Below, piece after piece: positions 8,000-14,674 of a stretch of 64,000 bases of DNA. The notes under the pieces were generated by a model that ran no database searches, had not been told where the DNA came from, and saw only the letters and a list, made by a program, of their open reading frames with translations. The DNA lies in the NCBI RefSeq assembly GCF_035607535.1, contig NZ_JAYDZX010000011.1, positions 152,385 to 216,384 on the forward strand, given 5' to 3'. The first letter of the stretch is position 1; the number at the start of each line of letters is the position of its first letter. Made by a program: the position numbers and the translations under genes. This DNA comes from Salinimicrobium sp035607535 (GTDB taxonomy: Bacteria; Bacteroidota; Bacteroidia; Flavobacteriales; Flavobacteriaceae).

Positions 8000-8224
8000 T
8001 TATTCTACAGAAGTAGTATCTGTAATGTCTTCTACTACGTTTCCGCCTGTGCTGGTAGTATCAACAACTTCTTCAGTCTCAACAGCCTCAACTTCAACAG
8101 GAGCCTCAGGAGTTTCGATCACCTCTACTGCACTCTCTTCAGTGGTTTCAGTAGTTGTTTCTTTACAAGAAGTAAAAGAGAATACTAATGCGATAGCAGC
8201 AAAAGTCAAAAAGGATTTTTTCAT
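8000..8224 (-). CDS. Small acidic lipoprotein of unknown function
   Basis: A 74-residue protein. Residues 1-19 form a signal peptide with lipobox FTSC (MKKSFLTFAAIALVFSFTSC). The rest is a low-complexity stretch of Glu, Thr and Val with repeated VE/ET pairs and no globular domain. The start was set at the MKK codon: a longer in-frame start at 8257 would fall inside a perfect TAnnTTTG box and put residues in front of the signal peptide. I cannot assign a function; similar Thr/Glu-rich lipoproteins are frequent in Flavobacteriia. Its end lies just past the usp operon terminator, so the genes converge. Confidence 0.75.
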   Translation of the reverse strand: MKKSFLTFAAIALVFSFTSCKETTTETTEESAVEVIETPEAPVEVEAVETEEVVDTTSTGGNVVEDITDTTSVE

Positions 8225-8254
8225 TTTAAATGAATTATTAATTGTTTGAGGCGC

Positions 8255-8262
8255 CAAATGTA
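8255..8262 (-). promoter_or_regulatory. -7 box of the small lipoprotein gene
   Basis: TACATTTG on the minus strand matches TAnnTTTG. It sits 31 nt upstream of the chosen ATG (8224) and rules out the longer start at 8257. Confidence 0.6.
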
Positions 8263-8375
8263 TATCATTTTTAGATTCGTGTTACAAGTGGCCCAACTAT
8301 TTTTAGTTAAATTTTCAAATCCTGCAATTTTCCTAAAATTTTTTTCCTTCCTGCTCCGGAAATTCAATTTTTAAG

Positions 8376-8417
8376 TGACATTTGTCATCTTGAGAAACCG
8401 AAATTTTCATACCTTAA
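8376..8417 (+). promoter_or_regulatory. Promoter of the helical-protein pair with Fnr-like palindrome
   Basis: TGACATTTGTCA (8376-8387) is a perfect TGAY-N4-RTCA palindrome that differs by one base from the hsp20 site. A -7-like TACCTTAA begins at 8410, 28.5 nt from the palindrome centre, again near -41.5. Confidence 0.6.
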
Positions 8418-8437
8418 TAACTTAAATACAGGATATT

Positions 8438-8869
8438 ATGGACCGAAACACCTCCAGAAGTTTTTCTGCCAACGAAAAGGAGATCGAACGACTACTGAAG
8501 GAGTACAGTAGATGGAAAGAAAGACTCTCCTATTTTTCGGAAGAGATCAACTTCCTGAACCAATACTTGGGAGCAGACATTTTTCAAAAAAATGTTCTTA
8601 ACCTTTATGAGCGGCTCCAGATCTTCTATGATGAATTGCAGAATTTTAAAAGGGAAAGCCTGGAACTTATCAGGGAGCTTCATAATCACCGGTACGACAT
8701 TGAAGGAATTCTTGAATGTGAGGATATAAGCTGCGAAGTCTTTTATCACAATCAACACCTGAAGCTTGAACAGAGAATTCTTGATTTTGCTCAAAAATTC
8801 AGGAAATTCAAATTGGAAATTTTCTCCTTTACCGCCAAGTATCTAAGGCGGGCCAGTAAAGAGAATTGA
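8438..8869 (+). CDS. Hypothetical helical protein A
   Basis: A 143-residue cytosolic protein with no signal peptide or membrane segment. Nearly the whole chain should be amphipathic helix, rich in Glu, Lys, Leu and Phe, with heptad-like spacing in 10-35, 45-75 and 105-140, suggesting a helical bundle or coiled coil. I recognise no family. It shares size, composition and an N-terminal WKE/WKS..Y/F.E(D/E)..F layout with the next gene, so the two may be distant paralogues. The promoter carries the same palindrome as hsp20 and usp, which implies a role in the same stress response. Confidence 0.75.
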   Translation: MDRNTSRSFSANEKEIERLLKEYSRWKERLSYFSEEINFLNQYLGADIFQKNVLNLYERLQIFYDELQNFKRESLELIRELHNHRYDIEGILECEDISCEVFYHNQHLKLEQRILDFAQKFRKFKLEIFSFTAKYLRRASKEN

Positions 8870-8889
8870 AAGAACAAATATTTACCGTC

Positions 8890-9333
8890 ATGGAAAATAA
8901 AGCACATAACTACAGGTACATCGAGTGGAAAACACCCGATGAAATGCATTTCTCCTCCTTGCAGTGGAAATCTGAACTCAACTTCATTAAGGACGAACAT
9001 CGTTTTTTTGAAGATATGCTTAAAGAACATACCATGCCTATCATTGAGTCGCAGCTGTTTTCAAGGGTAAAGGATCTTATAGAAAGATTAACCCTCTCCG
9101 AAAAAGAGCTGCAAATTCTGGAAAGTACAGTCGTGAAACATATAAACAGGCTGCGAAAGCTTATAGATGACCTGGATGAGCCTAAGGAAGGTAAATTCTA
9201 TAGAAAGGAACATAAATCCATCCTTAATGACGTGATCCACTATTCAAGACAATATAAAAGACTGAAACGGGAAATCTTTGAGGCTGTAAGTATAGCTTTA
9301 AAACAACAAAAGCAAAAAAGGCTTTTGGCCTAA
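8890..9333 (+). CDS. Hypothetical helical protein B
   Basis: A 147-residue protein. The start was set at ATG 8890 because the earlier in-frame codon is a TTG overlapping the previous stop. Composition is again helical and charged: WKSELNFIKDEHRFFEDML near the N-terminus, a long central helix (about 55-95) and a basic end with QQKQKR. Histidines and glutamates are frequent in the first helix. No known family comes to mind. It is co-transcribed with helical protein A (20-bp gap) and followed by a terminator, so the pair is a closed unit. Confidence 0.75.
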   Translation: MENKAHNYRYIEWKTPDEMHFSSLQWKSELNFIKDEHRFFEDMLKEHTMPIIESQLFSRVKDLIERLTLSEKELQILESTVVKHINRLRKLIDDLDEPKEGKFYRKEHKSILNDVIHYSRQYKRLKREIFEAVSIALKQQKQKRLLA

Positions 9334-9361
9334 TCAGGTCCCGATCAATTTTAATTTATCC

Positions 9362-9390
9362 AGCCTGTAATATTTTATACAGGCTTTTTT
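9362..9390 (+). terminator. Intrinsic terminator after the helical-protein pair
   Basis: Stem AGCCTGTA (9362-9369) / TACAGGCT (9378-9385), 8-nt loop, then a T-tract at 9385-9390. Confidence 0.85.
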
Positions 9391-9407
9391 AGTACTGTTC
9401 AAAAATG

Positions 9408-9415
9408 TAATTTTA
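9408..9415 (+). promoter_or_regulatory. Possible -7 box of the SRAP gene
   Basis: TAATTTTA is one base from TAnnTTTG, 52 nt upstream of the start codon. No clear -33 element was found. Confidence 0.35.
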
Positions 9416-9466
9416 GAGACCCTTTTCTGAAAAACCTGCAATTCAAGCAGATCAAGACAATGAACC

Positions 9467-10084
9467 ATGTGCTTTAGAACAAAATTGAATACCAAAATCT
9501 ATGAGATCGAAAAAGCCTTTGATGCTTCCTTTACCGAGCCGGAGCTTTATACACCACAAGAGGAGATCAACGGCTTTGATTTTTCCGGCAACCCTGTGAT
9601 CACAGATGCGGCCCCCGGGGAGATCCTGTTCTACAACTGGGGATTGATCCCTTTTTGGGCAAAGAACAGCGACATCAAAAAATCCACGCTTAACGCCAGG
9701 ATCGAAACTATAACAGAAAAACCGGCTTTTCGAAATTCGGTTGATAACCGGTGTTTAATAATTGCAAACGGATATTATGAATGGCAGTGGTTGGATGAAA
9801 AAGGTAAAAGCAAACAAAAATATCTCATCTCTTCTGCCGAAGAGGAGATTTTTGCCTTTGCAGGTATTTATTCTCACTGGCAGGATCCCTCTACAGGTAA
9901 GAAAATTGGCTCCTATAGTATCATAACTACAGAAGCTAATGAACTCATGAGCGAGATCCATAACAACAAGCAACGCATGCCTGTTATTCTTCATCACAAA
10001 GACCACAATGACTGGCTAAACGGAGCAAGACCGGAGAGTTTTGCTTTCCCCTATGAAGTTAAACTTACTGCTCAAAAGGTTTAA
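9467..10084 (+). CDS. SRAP-domain protein (SOS response-associated peptidase, YedK/HMCES type)
   Basis: A 205-residue protein that should form a thiazolidine DNA-protein crosslink with abasic sites in single-stranded DNA and so shield them. The catalytic Cys2 follows the initiator Met (MCFRT). Other family residues are present: Asn in STLNARIET, Glu in NGYYEW, and His in EIHNNKQRMPVIL. Length is typical. The initiator Met must be removed for Cys2 to act, so the start is certain. The gene stands alone between a terminator and the HipA-like gene; no LexA box was recognised. Confidence 0.93.
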   Translation: MCFRTKLNTKIYEIEKAFDASFTEPELYTPQEEINGFDFSGNPVITDAAPGEILFYNWGLIPFWAKNSDIKKSTLNARIETITEKPAFRNSVDNRCLIIANGYYEWQWLDEKGKSKQKYLISSAEEEIFAFAGIYSHWQDPSTGKKIGSYSIITTEANELMSEIHNNKQRMPVILHHKDHNDWLNGARPESFAFPYEVKLTAQKV

Positions 10085-10132
10085 TGCAGATTTAAATTTC
10101 TGTTGATTACCTGTGACTCTCCCAAAGAATCT

Positions 10133-10140
10133 TAAATTTG
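10133..10140 (+). promoter_or_regulatory. -7 box of the HipA-like/DUF3037 pair
   Basis: TAAATTTG matches TAnnTTTG exactly. It lies 27 nt before ATG 10168 and overlaps the earlier in-frame TTG at 10138, which therefore cannot be the start. Confidence 0.6.
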
Positions 10141-10167
10141 CTTAAGAATTGTTATTTCAGCAATTAT

Positions 10168-10962
10168 ATGGGAGCCATAGAGGATATTCGCAGCGTTACG
10201 GTTTGTCGTTATATAACTCCTTTGAGAGAAGGCGGTTCTCTCCCTGCACTTGCCGAAGCCGATGACGATTTTAAGTATGTACTGAAATTTCGGGGAGCCG
10301 GCCACGGAGTAAAAGCATTAATAGCTGAATTCTTAGGGGGAGAGATCGCGAGAGCAATAGGAATGAGAGTACCCGAGCTTGTTTTTGCAAACCTTCATGA
10401 AGCTTTTGGACGTACCGAAGGAGACGAAGAGATACAGGATCTCTTGCAGGGCAGTAAAGGGCTAAATCTTGCCATGCATTTTCTATCGGGGGCTATAAAT
10501 TTTGATCCGGCAGTTACAACTGTTGATGACAACTCTGCTTCAAAAATTGTGTGGTTGGATGCTTTTATCACTAATGTAGATCGCACTTATAGAAATACCA
10601 ACATGCTTATGTGGAACAGAGAACTGTGGTTAATTGACCATGGGGCTTCCTTTTTCTTTCACCATTCATGGAACAACCTTGAGAAACACGCGAAAAGTCC
10701 TTTCAGCTTTATTAAGGAGCATGTGCTATTGCCGCAGGCTACCCGGCTAGAGGATGCCGATAAAGAAATAAAGCAGTTACTTAACCGGGAAAAATTACGT
10801 GAGATCGTAACAGGTTTACCCGATGATTGGCTGCAATGGCAGGAAAGTAATCTTTCCCCTCAGGAAATCCGGGAAGCTTATATTCAGTTCCTCCTTATAC
10901 GCCTGGACAATTCTAATATTTTTATAAAAGAAGCACAAAATGCCAGAAAAGCACTTATATGA
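10168..10962 (+). CDS. HipA-like kinase-fold protein (HipA_2 type)
   Basis: A 264-residue protein of the short HipA-like family. ATP-binding candidates are the Lys in KYVLKFRG and the loop RGAGHG. A catalytic-loop equivalent (NVDRTYRNTN, Asp138) and a metal-binding Asp in LIDHGASFFF (Asp157) match the two kinase Asp positions of HipA. The C-terminal third is helical. It overlaps the DUF3037 gene by 23 bp, a pairing known from many bacteria. No HipB-like HTH antitoxin is present, so calling it a toxin would be guesswork; a Ser/Thr kinase role is inferred from fold. Confidence 0.82.
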   Translation: MGAIEDIRSVTVCRYITPLREGGSLPALAEADDDFKYVLKFRGAGHGVKALIAEFLGGEIARAIGMRVPELVFANLHEAFGRTEGDEEIQDLLQGSKGLNLAMHFLSGAINFDPAVTTVDDNSASKIVWLDAFITNVDRTYRNTNMLMWNRELWLIDHGASFFFHHSWNNLEKHAKSPFSFIKEHVLLPQATRLEDADKEIKQLLNREKLREIVTGLPDDWLQWQESNLSPQEIREAYIQFLLIRLDNSNIFIKEAQNARKALI

Positions 10963-11323
10963 ATATGCCATTATACGGGTAGTCCCACGGGTGGAACGGG
11001 AAGAGTTCCTTAACGTGGGAGTCGTGCTCTTTTGTAAAAAGGAAAAATACCTGAAGGTAAAGCACAGGCTCGATCAGGAAAAATTGTTGATGCTTTGTCC
11101 TGATCTTGACATGGAACAACTTGAAAAAAATTTAACCTCTTTTGAAAAGATCTGTGAGGGCTCACAAGATGGAGGCCCCATTGCGCAGATGGACATCCCA
11201 TCCCGCTTTAGGTGGCTCACTGCGGTGAGAAGCTCGGTCATCCAGACCTCCAGACCGCATCCGGGAATGTGTGATGACCTGGAGGCGACCCTTACCCGGC
11301 TTTTTTCTGAACTGGTACTTTAG
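10940..11323 (+). CDS. DUF3037 family protein
   Basis: A 127-residue soluble protein. The N-terminal YEYAIIRVVPRVEREEFLNV with a following GVVLFCKK stretch is the typical DUF3037 opening. The rest includes SRFRWLTAVRSSVIQTS, also conserved in the family. It overlaps the HipA-like gene by 23 bp, and the two are regularly adjacent across bacteria, so they probably act together. No enzymatic motif is known for this family; its biochemical role remains open. Confidence 0.88.
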   Translation: MPEKHLYEYAIIRVVPRVEREEFLNVGVVLFCKKEKYLKVKHRLDQEKLLMLCPDLDMEQLEKNLTSFEKICEGSQDGGPIAQMDIPSRFRWLTAVRSSVIQTSRPHPGMCDDLEATLTRLFSELVL

Positions 11324-11353
11324 GCACTTCGATTATACCTTTCAAAAAAGAGA

Positions 11354-11962
11354 TTATTTGCTGCCCTTTTTGACCCAGCTACCCAGGGTCATTGTTCTCT
11401 TCACCTGGTGTGCCACTGCTTTTTTTACCTTCTCTCCCAGCTCTTCCTTACCGGCAGTAATACTTACTCCATATGGATTTCCTCCGGCGTTGAAGATAGC
11501 TTCATCTGTGTAACCCGGTGCGGCAACAATTGCCCCCCAATGGAACATAGTCTTGTACAGAGAAAGTAAAGTAGATTCCTGACCCCCATGCACATTACTT
11601 GCGCTGGTCATTCCGCTAACTACCTTATTTGCCAGTTTCCCCTTAAACCAGAGCCCTCCAGTCATGTCCAGGAATTGCTTGAATTGCGAAGGCAGGTTAC
11701 CATAACGCGTGGGAGCACTAAAGATATAACAGTCGGCCCATTCAAGATCATCCATGGAGGCTTCCTGCACATCCTTTGTTGCGTCCACGTGCTTTTTCCA
11801 ATCTTCATTGGCTTCAATAGCCTCTCTTGGGGCCAATTCCTTTACTTTTCGCAGCCTAACTTCGGCACCCAACTCACTGGCAGTTTCTTCTGCCCAGTTT
11901 GCCAGTTGATAATTTGTTCCGGTCGAACTGTAATAGATCACAGCAACTTTCAAATCTTCCAT
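11354..11962 (-). CDS. wrbA: WrbA-like flavodoxin-fold NAD(P)H:quinone oxidoreductase
   Basis: A 202-residue flavodoxin-fold protein. The FMN phosphate loop is YYSSTGTNYQLA (about 10-21); FSAPTRYGNLPSQFKQFLD is the second flavin-contact loop, and MTSASNVHGGQESTLLS the third, as in WrbA. It should reduce quinones by two electrons with NAD(P)H, limiting semiquinone and oxygen-radical formation. Length is that of WrbA. The symbol is by family resemblance; a general NAD(P)H-dependent flavoprotein cannot be excluded. It is a single gene convergent with DUF3037. Confidence 0.88.
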   Translation of the reverse strand: MEDLKVAVIYYSSTGTNYQLANWAEETASELGAEVRLRKVKELAPREAIEANEDWKKHVDATKDVQEASMDDLEWADCYIFSAPTRYGNLPSQFKQFLDMTGGLWFKGKLANKVVSGMTSASNVHGGQESTLLSLYKTMFHWGAIVAAPGYTDEAIFNAGGNPYGVSITAGKEELGEKVKKAVAHQVKRTMTLGSWVKKGSK

Positions 11963-12055
11963 AACTATTCTTTTTTTATCCGTTTATAGATAAAATAGCG
12001 ATTAAAAAGTTTTTCTACTCCTAAACAAATTATAAAAAACCTTTTTAAAGCGGAC

Positions 12056-12083
12056 AAAAAAAATCCCCTTAAAAAGGGGATTT
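12056..12083 (-). terminator. Intrinsic terminator of the acyltransferase gene
   Basis: Arms AAATCCCCTT (12061-12070) and AAGGGGATTT (12074-12083) form a 10-bp stem. The A-run from 12056 gives a U-tract on the minus strand. Confidence 0.85.
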
Positions 12084-12105
12084 ACATTTAGAATTTTTGA
12101 AAGTC

Positions 12106-13365
12106 TTACTTTTCCATTGCTTCAGCAACACCTGCCGAAAGTCTTCGGTATGTGCCATTTTCAAGGCGCTCTCTAATCGCTGAAAATGCCGACAACGTTT
12201 CCTCTACATCCTCAAGGGTATGAGTTGCTGTTGGAATAAGTCTTAGCAGGATCAATCCTTTAGGAATTACCGGATAAACTACAATGGAACAGAAAATTCC
12301 GTAGTTCTCACGAAGGTCATTCACAAGTGCCATAGCCTCGGGGATACTTCCCTGAAGATAAACCGGGGTAACACAACTCTGAGTAGTTCCTATATCAAAA
12401 CCGCGGTCTTTTAAGCCATTTTGAAGGGCATTGGTATTCTCCCACAGCTTCTCCTTAAGCTCGGGCATTGTTCTAAGCATCTCAAGACGCTTTAGAGCTC
12501 CAATGACCAGCTGCATTTGAAGAGATTTTGCAAACATCTGGGAACGAAGATTGTATTTCAGGTAATCTATGATCTCCCGGTCGGCAGCAATGAACGCTCC
12601 GGTGCTCGCAAGGGATTTGGCGAAAGTGGCAAAATATACATCAATTCCATCCTGCACACCTTGCTCTTCACCGGCTCCTGCTCCTGTTTTACCAAGAGTT
12701 CCGAACCCGTGTGCATCATCTACAAGCAGCCTAAAATCATATTTTTCTTTAAGGGCAACTATTTCTTTAAGCTTACCCTGCTCTCCTCTCATTCCAAAAA
12801 CCCCTTCAGAAATAACAAGGATCCCGCCACCGGTTTGCTCAACGATCTTCTCGGCACGCTGCAGGTTCTTCTCGATGCTCTCCATGTCATTGTGCTTATA
12901 GGTAAAGCGCTGGCCTAAATGCAGGCGAACTCCATCTATAATACAGGCATGAGCATCTACATCATAAACAATAACATCTTTTTTGGAAACAAGGGCATCA
13001 ATGGTCGAAACCATTCCCTGATACCCAAAATTCAACAGATAAGCAGCTTCTTTATGAACAAAGGAAGCCAGTTCATCCTGTAATTTTTCATGTAAGGTAG
13101 TGTGCCCACTCATCATACGGGCACCCATGGGATAAGCAGATCCCCATTCTGCAGCAGCTTCGGCATCAACCTTGCGCACTTCGGGGTGGTTTGCAAGTCC
13201 CAGGTAATCATTCACACTCCAGGTGATCACGTCCTGTCCCCGGAATTTCATACGATTGGAAATAGGTCCTTCCAGTTTCGGGAATACGAAGTAACCTTCA
13301 GCTACTTCACTCCACTTACCCAAAGGCCCTTTGTCCTTATATATTTTATCGAATAAATCTGCCAT
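12106..13365 (-). CDS. PLP-dependent alpha-oxoamine synthase; candidate cysteate acyltransferase or serine palmitoyltransferase
   Basis: A 419-residue enzyme of the alpha-oxoamine synthase family (KBL, BioF, serine palmitoyltransferase, SPT), which condenses an acyl thioester with an amino acid and releases CO2. PLP contacts are visible: His139 in YDVDAHA, Asp216 and His219 in VDDAHGFGTLG, and Schiff-base Lys250 in FATFAKSLAS. A 40-residue N-terminal extension and the SVNDYLGLANHP segment resemble SPT-like members rather than BioF. The next upstream gene on this strand is a cysteine-synthase-like enzyme. That pairing fits capnine synthesis, where cysteate replaces serine, but serine palmitoyltransferase remains possible. 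It has its own promoter and terminator. Confidence 0.85.
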   Translation of the reverse strand: MADLFDKIYKDKGPLGKWSEVAEGYFVFPKLEGPISNRMKFRGQDVITWSVNDYLGLANHPEVRKVDAEAAAEWGSAYPMGARMMSGHTTLHEKLQDELASFVHKEAAYLLNFGYQGMVSTIDALVSKKDVIVYDVDAHACIIDGVRLHLGQRFTYKHNDMESIEKNLQRAEKIVEQTGGGILVISEGVFGMRGEQGKLKEIVALKEKYDFRLLVDDAHGFGTLGKTGAGAGEEQGVQDGIDVYFATFAKSLASTGAFIAADREIIDYLKYNLRSQMFAKSLQMQLVIGALKRLEMLRTMPELKEKLWENTNALQNGLKDRGFDIGTTQSCVTPVYLQGSIPEAMALVNDLRENYGIFCSIVVYPVIPKGLILLRLIPTATHTLEDVEETLSAFSAIRERLENGTYRRLSAGVAEAMEK

Positions 13366-13386
13366 TTTTAAATATTTTCACTTCGG

Positions 13387-13394
13387 CAAAAGTA
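13387..13394 (-). promoter_or_regulatory. -7 box of the acyltransferase gene
   Basis: TACTTTTG on the minus strand matches TAnnTTTG, 21 nt before the ATG. An inverted repeat (CACTGAA / TTCAGTG, 13435-13458) lies about 40-70 nt upstream and could be an operator. Confidence 0.55.
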
Positions 13395-13548
13395 GTAAAT
13401 AAATAGTAACTGAAGAATGCAGTCGAGCTAAGTGCACTGAAAAACATGAAGTTCAGTGAAACTTTAACAGCTCCTCCCACTCCTAAGACCTTAACGGTTT
13501 GTTTGAAAGAAAATTGCGAAGAATATTAACAGGTAGTGGTTTCCAGCC

Positions 13549-14589
13549 TTACTTTACAAATTCGATCTGGTTTACCGCCTTTTCGTTCTTGCTGTCGAAG
13601 AAGCCCTGCTCATTCATCCAGTCATCACTAAAGATTTTGCTCATATATCGGGAACCATGATCGGGGAAGACCACAACAACTTTGCTGTTCTTATCAAATT
13701 CTCCTTCTTCGGCCATTTGCAACACTCCCTGCAAGGCTGCACCACTGGTGTATCCTACAAACAAACCTTCTGTGCGGGCAAGTTGACGGGCAGTATGCGC
13801 GCTGTCTTCATCGCTCACCTTCACAAACTTATCAATGATCTCAAAATCTGTGGCAGTTGGAATAAGGTTCTTTCCCAGACCTTCAATACGATAAGGATAG
13901 ATTTCGGATGTATCGAATTCCTTGGTCTCATGATATTTCTTAAGAACAGAACCATAAGCGTCAATTCCAAGAATGCGGATCTCCGGATTTTGTTCTTTCA
14001 GGAACCTTGCAGTTCCTGAAATAGTTCCTCCGGTACCGCTACAAGCCACCAGATGGGTAATCTTTCCTTCGGTCTGTTTCCAAATCTCGGGCCCGGTAGT
14101 GCTGTAATGAGCTTCAATATTGAGCTCATTGAAGTATTGATTGATATACACTGAACCTTTTATCTCATCATGCATCCTCTTCGCTACCTGATAGTAAGAC
14201 CGGGGATCATCGGCAGTTACGTTGGCAGGACAAACATAGACCTTGGCACCCATAGAGCGCAGCATATCGATCTTGTCCTTAGAAGATTTTGAGCTCACTG
14301 CCAGGATACATTCGTAACCCTTGATCACACTGACCATTGCAATACTAAAACCGGTATTTCCGGAAGTAGTTTCAATAATAGTATCGCCGGGTTTAAGGAT
14401 CCCTTTTCTTTCGGCTTCTTCTATAATGTGTAAGGCTATTCTATCTTTGGTAGAGTGCCCCGGATTAAATGCTTCTACTTTAGCAAAATAGTCTCCTTCA
14501 AGGCCCTGGGTGATACGGTTTAAGTGGATAAGAGGGGTATTACCTATTAGCTGTAATACATTATCATAAACCTGTAAATCTTCTCTCAT
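13549..14589 (-). CDS. PLP-dependent cysteine-synthase family enzyme; candidate cysteate synthase
   Basis: A 346-residue fold-type II PLP enzyme of the CysK/CysM family. Lys48 in GHSTKDR is the Schiff-base lysine, ETTSGNTG (73-80) is the substrate loop, and SGTGGTISG binds the cofactor phosphate. The Lys loop is GHSTKDR rather than the GSVKDR usual in CysK, pointing to a divergent subgroup. It lies upstream of the alpha-oxoamine synthase on the same strand. In sulfonolipid makers a CysK homologue forms L-cysteate from sulfite and phosphoserine, so this is a candidate; an ordinary O-acetylserine sulfhydrylase or cystathionine synthase is the alternative. Confidence 0.85.
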   Translation of the reverse strand: MREDLQVYDNVLQLIGNTPLIHLNRITQGLEGDYFAKVEAFNPGHSTKDRIALHIIEEAERKGILKPGDTIIETTSGNTGFSIAMVSVIKGYECILAVSSKSSKDKIDMLRSMGAKVYVCPANVTADDPRSYYQVAKRMHDEIKGSVYINQYFNELNIEAHYSTTGPEIWKQTEGKITHLVACSGTGGTISGTARFLKEQNPEIRILGIDAYGSVLKKYHETKEFDTSEIYPYRIEGLGKNLIPTATDFEIIDKFVKVSDEDSAHTARQLARTEGLFVGYTSGAALQGVLQMAEEGEFDKNSKVVVVFPDHGSRYMSKIFSDDWMNEQGFFDSKNEKAVNQIEFVK

Positions 14590-14651
14590 AAATTGAAGTT
14601 ATTTACAATAATCGCCTTGAAAAGCTTATTTCAAACCGATCACGAACGAAG

Positions 14652-14659
14652 CAAATTTA
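14652..14659 (-). promoter_or_regulatory. -7 box of the cysteine-synthase-like gene
   Basis: TAAATTTG on the minus strand matches TAnnTTTG exactly, 62 nt upstream of the ATG and just after the oligopeptidase stop codon, so the gene can be transcribed separately. Confidence 0.5.
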
Positions 14660-14674
14660 AGTCAAATATTTTAA

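Noticed and set aside
7974..8249. Ser/Thr/Val-rich plus-strand frame opposite the small lipoprotein
   Set aside because: Its repetitive product is the mirror of the Glu/Thr repeats on the other strand; the minus-strand frame has a lipobox and a promoter.
12517..12918. Overlapping plus-strand frames opposite the acyltransferase gene
   Set aside because: They are antisense to catalytic motifs of a well-conserved PLP enzyme and show no known domain.
13366..13480. Short minus-strand upstream frame of 33 codons before the acyltransferase
   Set aside because: It spans the -7 box and runs into the acyltransferase start; a transcript from that promoter would not contain its ATG.
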